Origin: Entonaema liquescens
Taxonomy: Eukaryota > Ascomycota > Sordariomycetes > Xylariales > Xylariaceae
Assembly: GCA_902805475.1 (NCBI GenBank)
Contig: CADCSX010000003.1
Span: 3,658,001-3,722,000 of the forward strand
Length of the DNA stretch: 64,000 nt
Direction: 5' to 3'
Shown: piece after piece, positions 27,500 to 39,542 of the stretch
Layout: each line of letters begins with the position of its first letter
Numbering within the stretch: position 1 is the first letter of the stretch
Notes under the pieces: generated by a model
The model's database searches: none
What the model was told of the DNA's origin: nothing
What the model saw: only the letters and a program-made list of their open reading frames with translations
Position numbers and translations under genes: made by a program

Positions 27500-27645
27500 T
27501 ATAAAGCAATTTTATAAAATAAAAATAAAATTGATTTTTTTAAAATTTAACAAATTAAAGATTTGTGAGATTTTAACTAATAGTTATACATTAAACTTTA
27601 TATTAAATTTTAATCTTATGAATATATGTTATATTACGCTTAATA
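27500..27645 (-). repeat. Gypsy-B 5' LTR (146 bp)
   Basis: It starts TATAAAGCAATT and ends TTACGCTTAATA. The paired LTR at 24007-24152 is the same length and differs mainly by transitions. Confidence 0.92.
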
Positions 27646-27650
27646 TATTT

Positions 27651-29831
27651 AATAAAATAATATCGGATAAATTTTTTTCGTAACATTTTAGAATAAATTA
27701 TAAAATAATTAAAGTATAATATTTTATATAAAATAACATTGGAAAAAACGGAAATATATAAAAAATACGTTATTAAACATTTAAAAAAAAAACTTTATTA
27801 AATTATTTTTAATTTTATAAATAATTTTATTTTTATTTTTTTAAAAAGTATAATAAAATTTTACGTTTTTATATAAATTATTAAAAATTTAATTTTATCA
27901 TTTAAAAAAATAAATATTTTTTCTTTTTAATTAAAGAAATATTAACTTAACTCGTTAAAATAAAAATTTATTTTAAAATTAATATAAAATAAACATTTTA
28001 TAAAATTCATATCGTACAAAATTATAAAAGTTTTATAATTTTCTAATATTAACATAAAATATATTTTTATAAAATAATACCATTTAAATTAATTAATGGA
28101 TTTTTTATATTTTAATAATATATTAATAATATATTTTATAAATATTTTAATAAATTTTATATAATTTATTTCAACAATATTTTTATTTTTTTTTAATAAT
28201 AAAAAAAAATAAATTTATAAATTAATTCAAATAAATGTAAGTTTTATGTAATTATTATAAAACTTCTTAATTTTATCATTAATATAAAAAAAATAAATGT
28301 TAATAAAAATAAAATAAAAATTCTTGAATATTAAAAAACTTTAAAAATTAACGGAAAAATTGTTTTAAAAAAAATGTAAACTTTTTTAAATTTTTATAAT
28401 TTTTATAAAAATTTTATTATAAAATATAAATAAATTATTAAACTTTTAATAAAATTAATAAAAGTCGGTATAAATTTAATATAAACGTAAATATATTAAA
28501 ATATTTTTAATAAATTAAAAAATTAATTTATTAAAATTTTAATTTTAATTTATTTTTTATTTAATTATAAAATTAAAATAAAAATAAACGTTTTCGACGA
28601 AATAACCGTAAATATTTTATTTTAATAAAAGTTTTTAAAAAATTTATAACATTTTATAATATTTTATTTAAAAACTTTATACGTAATAAAATTAAATTAT
28701 AAAATATATAATAAAAAAATATTTGTAATTATAAAAAATTTATTATATTAACAATTAAAATTAATAAGATTATAATATATATATTTTTTTATAATAATAA
28801 TAACTTATAAAACTTTAAAATATTTTATAATAAAATAAATATTAAATTTATGTTAAATTAAATAAATAAGGTTTATTCTTTAATATAATTTCGTTATTAC
28901 TTATTAATTAAAAACGAATAACATAATTTTTAATATATTATTATAATTATAAAATAAAATTTAATCTTAAAAAAAAAACGTAATAAATAATAAATAATAA
29001 CATTTTTTAAATTAATAATAAAATTAAAAATCCCGGAAAAATCGGTACGTAATTCGATTTTAATTATATTTTTATATATATTAAATAAAGTAAAACCGTT
29101 CGAATTATCGGAAATAATATTAATAAATCGTTTTTTACATATTAACCGTTATAATAGTAAATTTGTAAAATACCGCGAAAAAGAATTTAATATAAAAAAA
29201 TTAAATTAAGTAATGTTAAACAATTTAATCACTTATAAAAGATAATTTATAATTTTTAAAAAAAATAATTTATAAATAAATATATTAAAAAAATATATAA
29301 TAAATAAATTTTTATATATTTAAAAAAAATAAAATTTATTAAATGGTTGAATAATAATATGAAGAATTAAAATTATATAAATTTATAAATTAATATATTA
29401 ATAATTATATTTATTGATTAATTAAAATTTTATAAAATAAAAAATTTAAATTATTATTATTTTTATTAATTTTATATTAAATTTAAAAAAATCTTATTAT
29501 AAATTTTAAAAATATACTATTTAATGATAATAAATATGATAATATTTTTATAATAATTAATTAAATAAATAAAATATTTGAATTTATATTTTATAAAAAA
29601 ACTATTATAATTAAAAATATAATTTAAATATATTATTAAAAATTATATTAAATAATAAAATAATCCGTAATAATAATTAATAATTAAAAAAAACAATTTA
29701 TATTATATTTTACAAATAAATTATTAAAATTATATAATATAAAATTAAATTTCTCCATAATAAAATATAAATAAATTATAAAATAAATAAAAATCATAAA
29801 CAAATATATAAATCAACAATTACAATTTTTT
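27651..29831. other. Unassigned AT-rich gap with a CpG-retaining patch
   Basis: No recognised element. Most of it is saturated A/T. From about 28560 to 29210 CpG is frequent, and one frame stays open without a start codon at about 28993-29206, so an older coding remnant may lie there. No family could be assigned. Confidence 0.5.
28993..29206 (+). pseudogene. Short open coding remnant, family unknown
   Basis: About 71 codons are open between stops in one plus-strand frame, with CCG, TCG, CGT, CGC and GAA codons surviving, including an ENFRYNSK-like spacing of basic residues near the end. It has no ATG and no motif I can place. Openness could simply mean fewer mutated CAG/CGA/TGG codons here than elsewhere. 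Treat it as a hint of a former gene or transposon frame. Confidence 0.3.
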
Positions 29832-29836
29832 ATTAT

Positions 29837-29982
29837 TGTAAGGCAATCTTGCAAGATGAAATTGAAGTTGATTTTTTCAAAATCTAGCAGATCAAAAATC
29901 TGCTAGATTTTGACTAATAGCTATACACTAAACTTTACACTAAACTTTAATTTTACAAATATATGTTAAGCGCAACCTAACA
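29837..29982 (-). mobile_element. Almost unmutated solo LTR of the gypsy family
   Basis: This 146 bp copy begins TGTAAGGCAATC and ends CCTAACA. It is flanked by ATTAT (29832-29836) and ATTAC (29983-29987), a 5 bp target-site duplication with one C/T difference. It retains nearly all CA and TG dinucleotides that are TA in the other five LTR copies. Inside are a 12 bp palindrome ATCTTGCAAGAT (29846-29857), an inverted repeat with 14 bp arms and a 5 bp loop (29879-29892 / 29898-29911), and a 12 bp tandem repeat ACACTAAACTTT (29925-29948). No internal element sequence adjoins it. The last 19 bp are inverted relative to the other copies. Confidence 0.92.
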
Positions 29983-29987
29983 ATTAC

Positions 29988-31361
29988 CCATTATTAAAAA
30001 AATTAATTTAAAACAATCTTTACTTAAAACGCCGCATAAAACAATTTACTATATAAATTTTTTGAAAAAACATTATTATAATAAATTTTAATAAAAAAAA
30101 CCATACGAATTTTATATAATTAAAAAACATAAATAAAAATTATAATTAATTTATTAATAAAAAAAGATATTATAAAAAAAACATAAAAATTTACAAAATT
30201 AATAAAAAAATAAAATATAACCACACATTAAATTATTAAATAATTTTAAAATAAATAAAATATATTAATTACCATTAATAAAAACCAAATTTCGGCATAA
30301 AAAACCATATATTTATTACTATTAAATTTAAAATATAAATAAATCAATTAAATAATAAATTTAATTATTTAATAACATTTTTATTATATAAAATCATTAA
30401 TAAAACATTAAAAACACTTAAATACATTTAAATTAAAGTTTTTTCACACATAATAAAATTAATAATAATTTAATATAAATAAATTAAAAAAAAACCTTAA
30501 TAACTTAATATTTAAATAAATATTTAAAAATCTTAAAAAATAAATTATAAACCTCAATTTTAAAAAACAAAAATAAAAAATATAAAAAATATTCGTATAA
30601 AAAATATATTATAAAAAATTAAAATATATAATAAAATAAAAAAATTAAAATCTTAATTTAACATAATATATAATTAATAATTTAAAAAATATTATAATAT
30701 ATTTTAAAATATTTTATAATAATAATTTAAAAATAATAAAATTTTTAAAAAAATTATAATAATAATTTAATATATTAATTAATAACTATTTTATATTAAC
30801 ACATTAAAATAATAATTATATTATAATAAATAATATATTAAAATTATAAAAAAAAATAATAAATTATAAATTTAAAATAAATTTTATTTAAATAAAAAAA
30901 TTATTATTATTAAATTATTAAATTTATAATATAATATATAAATTATATTAATTAAAATTATATATTTTAATTAATATAATATTTTATTTATTTAAATATT
31001 TAAAATAATTATATTTTATGTGTTTTTTATAATAAAATTTTTTTTTAAATTATTTATATTTATAAATAAAATTTAATTATTAAATTTTTATATTTATTTT
31101 TTTTTTAAATATAATAAATTTAATAATATTTAAAATAATAATATTTTGAAATATATTTTTAAATTTTTTAAAATAAAGTTTTTAATATTTATATAAAAAA
31201 ATTTTCTTTTTTAATTTTTTATATAATAAATAAAATTATTATTTATAATATAAATTAAACTTAATATAATAATATTTTAATTAATAATTTAAAAATTTAT
31301 TATTTTTTTTAAATATTTAAATTTTAATATAATTTATTATTAAAATAATTTTATAAAAATT
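29988..31361. other. Unassigned AT-rich gap left of LINE-2
   Basis: No domain or repeat is recognised. The first ~570 bp keep C and almost no G; from about 30600 both are almost absent. It is the sequence into which LINE-2 inserted and may be the left half of an old element continuing after 58993, which I could not demonstrate. Confidence 0.45.
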
Positions 31362-33100
31362 ATATTTAAAATTTTATAAAAAAAATAAAATAAAAATTAA
31401 TAAATTAAAAATATAAATTATTAAAATAATAAATAAAAAAATATAATATTTATATATTATTTAAAAAATAAAAATAAAATAATATTATATTAAATTAATT
31501 ATATTTAAAAATATAAAAAAAAAATTAAAAAAAATAAAAATATTATTATTATTATTATTATTATTATTTTAATTTTATTATATTTATATATTTAACTTAT
31601 TATAATTAAAATATTATTAATATTTTTTTTAATAAATTTTTAAATAAAAATTATATTTTTATTAAAAAAAATTTAATTTATTTTTATTTATTTTTAATTT
31701 TTATTATACATTTATATTATATACTATTATATTTTATTAAAATTTTATTATTTTAATAAATTAAATAATACATTTAACCATATAAAATTATTTTTATCAC
31801 TTCCATACAACTCATCCCTATTATATTTCCGTATTTTATTCAATAATTATCTTATTATTCCTATCAAATAACTTTCTTTATTATTTTTTAATATATTATT
31901 TTTTATTAAATTATAAATAACTTCATTTCCGTTTTATTTTTTACATAAAATATTATAATTACTTTATTAATAATATATAATAATAACATTTTTAATAAAT
32001 ATAATTTTATTTAATATATATTATAAAATTATTATTTTTTTTAATATTTATTTCTTATTTTTATTATTTTTTTTTAAAAAAATTTATTTTTATTTAAATT
32101 TTATATTTTTAATTTTTCATTTATTATTATATTTTATTATTAATTTTTTTATTATAATAATAATAATAAATTTAATAATAAATTTATTATGTTTTAAAAC
32201 TATATATTTTTTAAATATTTTAATTATTATTATTATTTTTATTTTTATATATTTTATTGTTATTTAATTTATTTTTAATATAATTATAATTTAAATTTTT
32301 TTTTTTTTTTAATTATTTAATAATTTTTTTTAATTAATATATTTATTATTATTATATTAATATTATTATAAAATATATTTTAATATATTTTTTTTATATT
32401 ATTTATAAATTTATTTATATTAACTATTTTTTTAAAAAATAAATAAAATAATTAAAAATTTAAAAACTTTAATATATTTTATAATTTTCTTTTTAATTTT
32501 TTTTAATAATATTTAAAATTAAATATTTTTTAATTCCTGTTTTAAAATAATATTTTTTTATTACTAAATTTTAAATATAATTTAATTATATTTTATAATT
32601 ATTATAAAATAATTTATTTATAAATTTATTATAATAATAAAATAATATAATTTTAAAATTATTAATTATTTAAATTATAATTTATATTATATTTAATTAT
32701 AATATTAATATAATATAATTTTTAATTTATATTTTTATTTTAATTATAATAAAATTAATTTTTATTATTTTTCTTTTATTTTTTGTTTTTATTATTATTA
32801 ATTTTTATTTAAAAATTATAAATTTATTTAATAAATTATTATAAAATATATATTTTATTGTAAAATTTTTATTATATTTATTAAAAAATTTAATAAAAAA
32901 TATATTTATATTATTATAATTTAATATCTTTTTTTTTTTAAAATATTTTTTATTTATTTTAAACCTTTTAAACTTTATAACTTTAAAAAAAATTAAATAA
33001 TATATTTTTTAATAAATTAAATAAAAAATTTAATAAAAAAATTAAAAAAATTAAAAATAAAATTATTAAAATTTTTAAAAATTTTAAAATTTTTAAAAAT

Positions 33101-33140
<40 letters not shown>

Positions 33141-34381
33141 TTAAAAAACCTTTTAATAATTTTAAAATTAAAAAAAATAATAACTTTTTTAAAAATAATA
33201 ACTTTTTTAAAAATAATATTTTTTTTATTATTAATAAATTATTTAATAATAATAATATTTTTTTTAAATTAAATAATAAATTATATTTAATATAAAAAGA
33301 TTATAATTAATTTATTTTTATAATTTTATTATAATAATTTTATATATATTTTCTTTTATTTATATTTATTAAAATTTTATTAAAAATTTTTTAAATTTAA
33401 ATTTTTAAATTTTTTTTATATTAAATTAATTATTAATTTATATATTAATAATATTTTTAATTTTAATAATTATTATATAATTTAATTTACCTTTTTATTG
33501 TTTTTTATAATTTTTTTATAATTAAATTATAATTTAAATATTTTTAATATTAATTTATTATATAATTTTTCTTTTTAAATTATATATTTTATATATTTTA
33601 TTATTATATAATATGTTATTTTTTTTTACTCGTATTAATATTATAACGTTTTTATTTTAAATATTTTTTATTTAAATAAAAATATTTTTAATTTTATTTT
33701 TTTTATATATATTTAAATTAATATTAATATTTAATATTTTTTTAATAATTTATAAATTTTTTTTAATTATTTATTTTATAATAAAAATTTTAATATAATT
33801 ATATTTTAAATATATTTTTAATTATATTTTGGTTTTTATATTTATAATATTATTTTTTTTAAAAAATTATTTTTTTTTATAATTTTATTTATTTTTATTT
33901 TATTTATAATTTTTTTTTTAATTTTTTTATTAAAATAATAATAAAAGAAATTTTATAATTTATTTCGTTTTTTTTTTATTAAATTTTAATTTTATATTTA
34001 TAATTTTTAAAATTATTTTTAAATTTTATTATTTATTTTCTTTATAAAATTATTTTTATTATTATTTTTTTTTTAAATTTAATTATTTTTTTATTTAAAT
34101 ATAAATTTAATAAAAAATATTTTATTTTATTTTTTATATATTTAATTAATATTATTTTATATATTTTTATTATAAAAAATAATAAAAGGAGGTTTTTTTT
34201 AATTTTTTATAATATAATATTACAAAAAATTAATAATAATTTATTAAAAATAAATAATTATAATATTTAAAAAGTTACAATAATTTTATATTATAATTAT
34301 AATAGCAATATTACTTAAAAACGTTAATATTAAAATAGTAGTAAGAAATTTAACGCATAATACATTTAAATTAATTACGGT

Positions 34382-34382
34382 A

Positions 34383-34412
<30 letters not shown>
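34382..34412 (+). repeat. (TAA)n tract in the LINE 5' region
   Basis: About ten trinucleotide units. The homologous tract in LINE-3 is expanded to about 36 units at 43016-43123. Confidence 0.85.
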
Positions 34413-34418
<6 letters not shown>

Positions 34419-35339
34419 TTAAAAAAAAAATAAATAAATAAAAAAAAATATAAAAAAATAATTATAATATTATTTAAAATATTAATAAATTTAATACGTA
34501 AAAAAAATAAAATAAAAATTAATAAATTAAAAATATAAATTATTAAAATAATAGGGAAAAAAATATAACGTTTATGTATTATTTAAAAAACGGAAATGAA
34601 ATAATAATATACCGAATTAATTATATTTAAAAATATAAAAAAAAAATTAAAAAAAATGAAAATAAAGATTTTAAGAAAAATAAATATTATTGGAAATTTT
34701 TAAGGTTTATAAGTAGCGAAATAATTATAAATAAATGTAGTAATTACAAGCAATTAAATTTAAAATAATGTAATAGCAATTTTATTGCGGAAAATAAAAA
34801 AAATTATTATTAAAAAAAATTTAATAAATTTAAAAATAATTAAAAAAATATTAAAAAAAATAATAAAAATAATTAATTAAGTTTTAGGAAAGTAAAAAGT
34901 AATAATAATATGTAAATTCCAAAATGGGGTTGTTATGGTTATATTTTGAAAAAGTATAAAAATTTATAAGTAAAAAAAATAAAAATAAATAAAAAAAATT
35001 TTCGAAGATTAAATTATAAACGTTAATTAATTTTTTACTTTTATAATAAAAAATTTTAAAGTGGAAAAGTTACGGGACATGTATATTAATTTCAAAAAAT
35101 TGTTAATAAATATTAAGGTAAAAAATTGTTAAGATATTAAAAATTTAAAATTAATATATTGTAGAGAGAAAGAAGTTAAATATATAATGTTAATTATAAA
35201 AATAGTTTTATTAAAAATAATAAAGATTTTATATAATAACAGATTATTTTAAAAAATAAAATTTTTTTAATATGAATTTTTTATAAGAAATATAAAAATA
35301 AAATAATATTATAAATGTTATAGTTTTAATTATATAATA

Positions 35340-35480
35340 AAATATTATGAATAATAGGTAAGGTGCGGTAAGTGCGTAAAGGCGGTATATAAAAAGGGAA
35401 AATGGAGTTGTATAAAGAAAATTAAGTGTAAAAATTATAATAATTTTTATTTAATTTAAAGTAAAAATTATAATAAAATA
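35340..35480 (+). pseudogene. LINE-1 ORF1 remnant with zinc knuckles
   Basis: One frame reads RCGKCVKAVY...C followed by KCKNYNNFY. Undoing TAT-for-TGT and TAT-for-CAT changes gives a first CCHC-like knuckle starting at 35364 and a second of the form C-x2-C-x3-H-x6-C starting at 35427. Paired knuckles in this order are usual in the nucleic-acid-binding ORF1 protein of I/Tad1/jockey-type LINEs. Surrounding codons carry many stops. LINE-2 has the same block near 44085-44200, more heavily mutated, and LINE-3 has lost it. Confidence 0.7.
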
Positions 35481-36179
35481 AAAGAAGTAAAAAAGAAAGT
35501 AAAAAAAATATATATATATAAATTATAATAATTTAAAAAAAGAAAAAAATTTAAATATTTTTTAAATATAATTTATATTATTTATAATAGTTTTATATTT
35601 ATAGTATTTAGGAAAATAGGAAAGAAAAACCTTTTAAAAAATAAATTAAATAATATTATAAATTTGAGACTGTTTTTTTTAATTTTAAAATTTAAAAAAA
35701 AAATTTAAAAAACGGTATATATAATAAATATATTAAAAATAATGTATATTTTTTTAATATTATTTTTAATATTAATAATAATATTTAAGGTTAAATTAAT
35801 CTTGTTTAAATAAATAGTTTATATGTAAAAATAAAATAATATATAATTTTTTAAAAATATATAATAATAAAAATAAAAATAATATATTAAAATGTAATAT
35901 AAAATAATAAAATATTATTTTAAGTTTTAAAGATATAGAATAATTTGAATTTAGTTATAATATAAAAATTATAATTTATAAAAAGGAAATTATATAATTT
36001 ATTAATTAATAATTATAAAATAATATAAAATAAATTAAAATATGTTATGTTATATATAATTAAAATTATAAATAATATAAAATAGATAAGTAAAATAAAA
36101 TATAATTAAATAATATATAAATTATATATTAAATATAAAATAATAATAATATAAAATATTTATATAAAATTAAAAAAAA

Positions 36180-36350
36180 TAATAAAATATAATTTTTTTT
36201 TAAAAATAAATAATAAAAAAAAAAATAAGAAATATATTATAATAAAAGATTTTAATATATATTATTTTATTTAGGATAAAAAAAATAAAATAATAAATAA
36301 TTTAAATATTTTATTAAATTTAATAAAATAATAGTAATTAAATTTAATTA
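36180..36350 (+). pseudogene. LINE-1 endonuclease (EEP-type) remnant
   Basis: At 36248-36280 the frame reads DFNIYYFI-stop-DK. This corresponds to the GDFN-x-HH-xx-W block of apurinic-type LINE endonucleases, with both His codons changed to TAT and the Trp TGG changed to TAG. In LINE-2 the same block at 44972 reads NFN, so the catalytic Asp is also lost there. The enzyme would nick target DNA to prime reverse transcription; here it is inactive. Confidence 0.8.
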
Positions 36351-37779
36351 TAATAAAAAATTAATTTATAAAAATAATAAAGAATTAAAAGGATTTAATA
36401 ATTAATTTAATATAAATAAATATAAAAATATTATATATAATATTTTAAAAATTAAATTAAATAAAATTAAATTATAAAATATAATTAATTAAAATTATTA
36501 TAAAAAATATTTAGGATAAATTTTATAAATTTTATAAAAAATATAAAGAATAAATATAAAAAGATTTTAACTTAATAATAATAAAAATAAAAATAAAGAA
36601 ATTATTAATATTAAAGTTTTTTTTAAATTTTAAAAAATTAAATTTTTATATTAATTATATAATAAAAAAATTTTAAAAAATAATAAATTTAATAGTATTA
36701 AAATGGAAAATAATTTTATTTATAATGGTTAAATAATAAATTAAATAAATTATTAAAATAAAAAAAAAAGTTTTATATAAAAGAAAAAAATAATAAAATA
36801 TAAAAATAATGTAAGATTAAAAATAGAATATTAATATAATAAAAATATATTATAAAATAATATAAAAAATAAAAAAAATTTAATAATAAAAAATAATAAT
36901 AAAAATATTAAAAAATAATAAATTTTTATAGAAATTAAAAAAATAGGTTTAATTTAAAAGTTAATAAATTAATATAAAAGATGAGATTATTTTAATATTA
37001 AAAAAAAATATAAACAAATAATTATGGGTAATTATTTATATATAAAAAATAAATATATTTTAGATAAAATTTTTTCTGAATTTAAATTTAAATTTAATAA
37101 ATATAATTTTTAATAAAATATTTAATAAAAAATTTATAATTAATAATTATATAAAATAAAAAATAATTAAAAATATATTAATAATTATAAAAAAATAAAA
37201 AATTTTAAAAAAAAATAAAATATTAATAAAATTTTTATATAAATATAATAAATTATTATTTAAAATTATTATAATAATAATAATAAATAATTTTTATTAT
37301 AAATATTATTTAATAAGATTTTATATAATAATAATTATTATATTATTTAAATTAAAAAAAATTAAAAAAAAAAAAAATATTTTTAAATATATATAAATTA
37401 ATAATATTATTAAATATTTTAAAAAAAATAATAAAAAAGATAATAATATTATAAATAATGTTTATAATAAAAATAAATAATATTTTTTTTAAAGGATAAA
37501 TAAGTAATAAGAAATATAAGTTAATAAAAATAATTATTAGGATGGTAATAAAAATAATTTATTTAATATAAAAAAATAGAATAAAAATATTATTATTATA
37601 ATTTAATATAATAAAAATATTTAATTATATTATTTTAAAAAAATTATTATATATTTTTAAAAAAAAAAGGTTTTTTGGGTAGGTAATAAAATAAATTAAG
37701 AATTATTTAAAAGATAGAAAAATATAGTTAATGTTTAAAGGTAAATTTAATTTGGAAATAAATTTTTAAGTAAGTATTT

Positions 37780-38310
37780 TATAAAAATTTTTATTATTTT
37801 TTATTTTATTTATTTTATATATATTAATATTTTATAAAAAATTAAAAAAAAATAAAATATTTATAATTAATTTTGTGGATAATATAAATTTAATAATGGT
37901 AAATTTAAATATTAAAAAGAATTGTAAAAAATTAAAAAATGTATATTTTAAGTATGTTTAATAGGTGAAATAATATAAAATAATTTTTATTTTTTAAAAA
38001 AATAAATTAATATATTTTATTAAAATATATAAATTAAATAAAAGTATAATGTAATTAGGGAATGTAATAATAAAATTAATAAAAAATATAAGATTTTTAG
38101 GAGTTTGGTTGGATAGGAAATTAAGGTAAATAAAATATTTAAAAATAATTAAGATAAAAATGGAAAGATAATGGTATATTTTTTTAAAATTAATAATATT
38201 TATATAAGGATATAATTTTTTAAAAGTAAAGGAAATATATATAAAAGTTATAAAAAGTGTTATAATATATGGGATAATTATATAATATATATTAAATAAA
38301 AGAAATAAAA
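37780..38310 (+). pseudogene. LINE-1 reverse transcriptase remnant
   Basis: FVDN at 37872-37883 is the catalytic FVDD box with the second Asp changed to Asn by G-to-A. About 55 codons later come NIRFLGVWLDRKLR (from about 38085) and a WG-containing segment, the order found in Tad1-type polymerases: box, then C-terminal VRFLGVWLD block. FVDN and LGVWLD share a frame, so no net frameshift separates them despite many stops. In LINE-2 the box at 46595-46606 reads FINN, with both catalytic Asp codons mutated. Confidence 0.9.
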
Positions 38311-39248
38311 TAAATGGAATAATAATAAAGTTAAAAAAAATATAATTAATTTATTTTTAAGAGATAATAAAAATATATAAAATAATGTTAATTAAATATA
38401 TAAAAAACGAAATAAGATATTTTTTATTAAATTTATATTTAAATAAAAAAGTAATTAAATTTAAAAAGAAAAATGGTAATAAAAATAATTTTATAAAAAA
38501 GATAAGAAGGAAAATCTAAAAATAATTTTAAAAATTATAAATGTAAGGTTAGGATTTAATAAAAAAAAAGTAAAGTAAATTATAAGGTTTTTTTATTATT
38601 ATTTTAGTAAAAAAATTAAAAAAAAATTTATGTATAAAGTAAAAATAAGTTAAATTATGGAGAAAGAATAATTTTTTAAAAAAAATGATATTATAAATAT
38701 AAAAAATAAAATAAGATTAAGGATATATTTAAAATATAATTATATTAAAATTTTTATTAGAAAATAAATAATTAAAAAAAATTTATAAGTTATTAAAGAA
38801 ATATAAAATTTTAATATTAATTTAAATATATATAGAAAAAATAGTATTAAAAATATTTTTATTTGAATAAAAAATATTAGGAATAAGAATATTATAATAT
38901 TGGTATAAGTAAAAGAAAATAGTATATTATATAATAATAGAATATATAAAATTTATAATTTAAAAGAAAAAATTATATAATAAATTAATATTAAAAACGT
39001 TTAGGTTATGATGTAATTATAAAAGGGTTATAGAGGATAATAAAAAAATAAATTAAATTATATGGTGGTTTTTGAGATTAAAGATGTTATTAATATATAA
39101 ATTAATAATTAGTTTAATGAAAAAAAAAAAAATTTAGAAATTTAAATTTAAGAAAATTTTAATAAAATTTTAATGGATATAAATAAAGGAGAATATGTAT
39201 AAAGTTATTATGGTAAGGTTATAGAGGTAAATTAATTACGGTTTTTTT

Positions 39249-39542
39249 ATGTTAAACGTAATTTATTATTTAATTTTAAAAAAATTATTATTATTATTAA
39301 ATAATTTATTAATAATAAAAAAAATATTATTTTTAAAAAGATTATTATTTTTTTTAATTTTAAAATTATTAAAAAATTTTTTAATATTATTATTTTTATT
39401 ATTATTATTAATGTTTTTAATAGTTTTAAGATTTTTAAGAGTTTTAATAGTTTTAATTTTAATTTTTTTATTTTTTTTATTAAATTTTTTATTTAATTTA
39501 TTAAAAAATATATTATTTAATTTTTTTTTTTTGGAGTTGTAA
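39249..39542 (+). pseudogene. RIP-converted proline/serine-rich tail of the LINE-1 pol ORF
   Basis: This open 97-codon frame looks Leu/Ile/Phe-rich, like a membrane protein, but that is a mutation artefact. TTA/TTT/ATT codons are what CCN, TCN and ACN become after C-to-T change. It lies in the same frame as the reverse-transcriptase box, downstream of it. The homologous stretch is also open in LINE-2 (48073-48255) and can be followed in LINE-3. The ancestral product was most likely a Pro/Thr/Ser-rich C-terminal region. It should not be annotated as a transmembrane protein. Confidence 0.6.

Larger units (their letters stand above)
24007..27645 (-). mobile_element. Gypsy-B: 3.64 kb internally rearranged gypsy copy
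   Basis: Two 146 bp LTRs in the same orientation (24007-24152 and 27500-27645) are flanked by an identical 5 bp duplication, TATTT, at 24002-24006 and 27646-27650, so this is one insertion event. The 3' internal part (24153 to about 26295) matches Gypsy-A and reversed Gypsy-E. The remaining ~1.2 kb (about 26310-27490) matches Gypsy-E 50120-51245 but in the opposite orientation relative to the LTRs. Most of gag-pol is absent. It is a non-autonomous derivative or carries an inverted or inserted block. Confidence 0.9.

Noticed and set aside
34190..34200. AGGAGG as a ribosome-binding site
   Set aside because: It lies in the 5' region of a eukaryotic LINE copy. No bacterial context or start codon follows.
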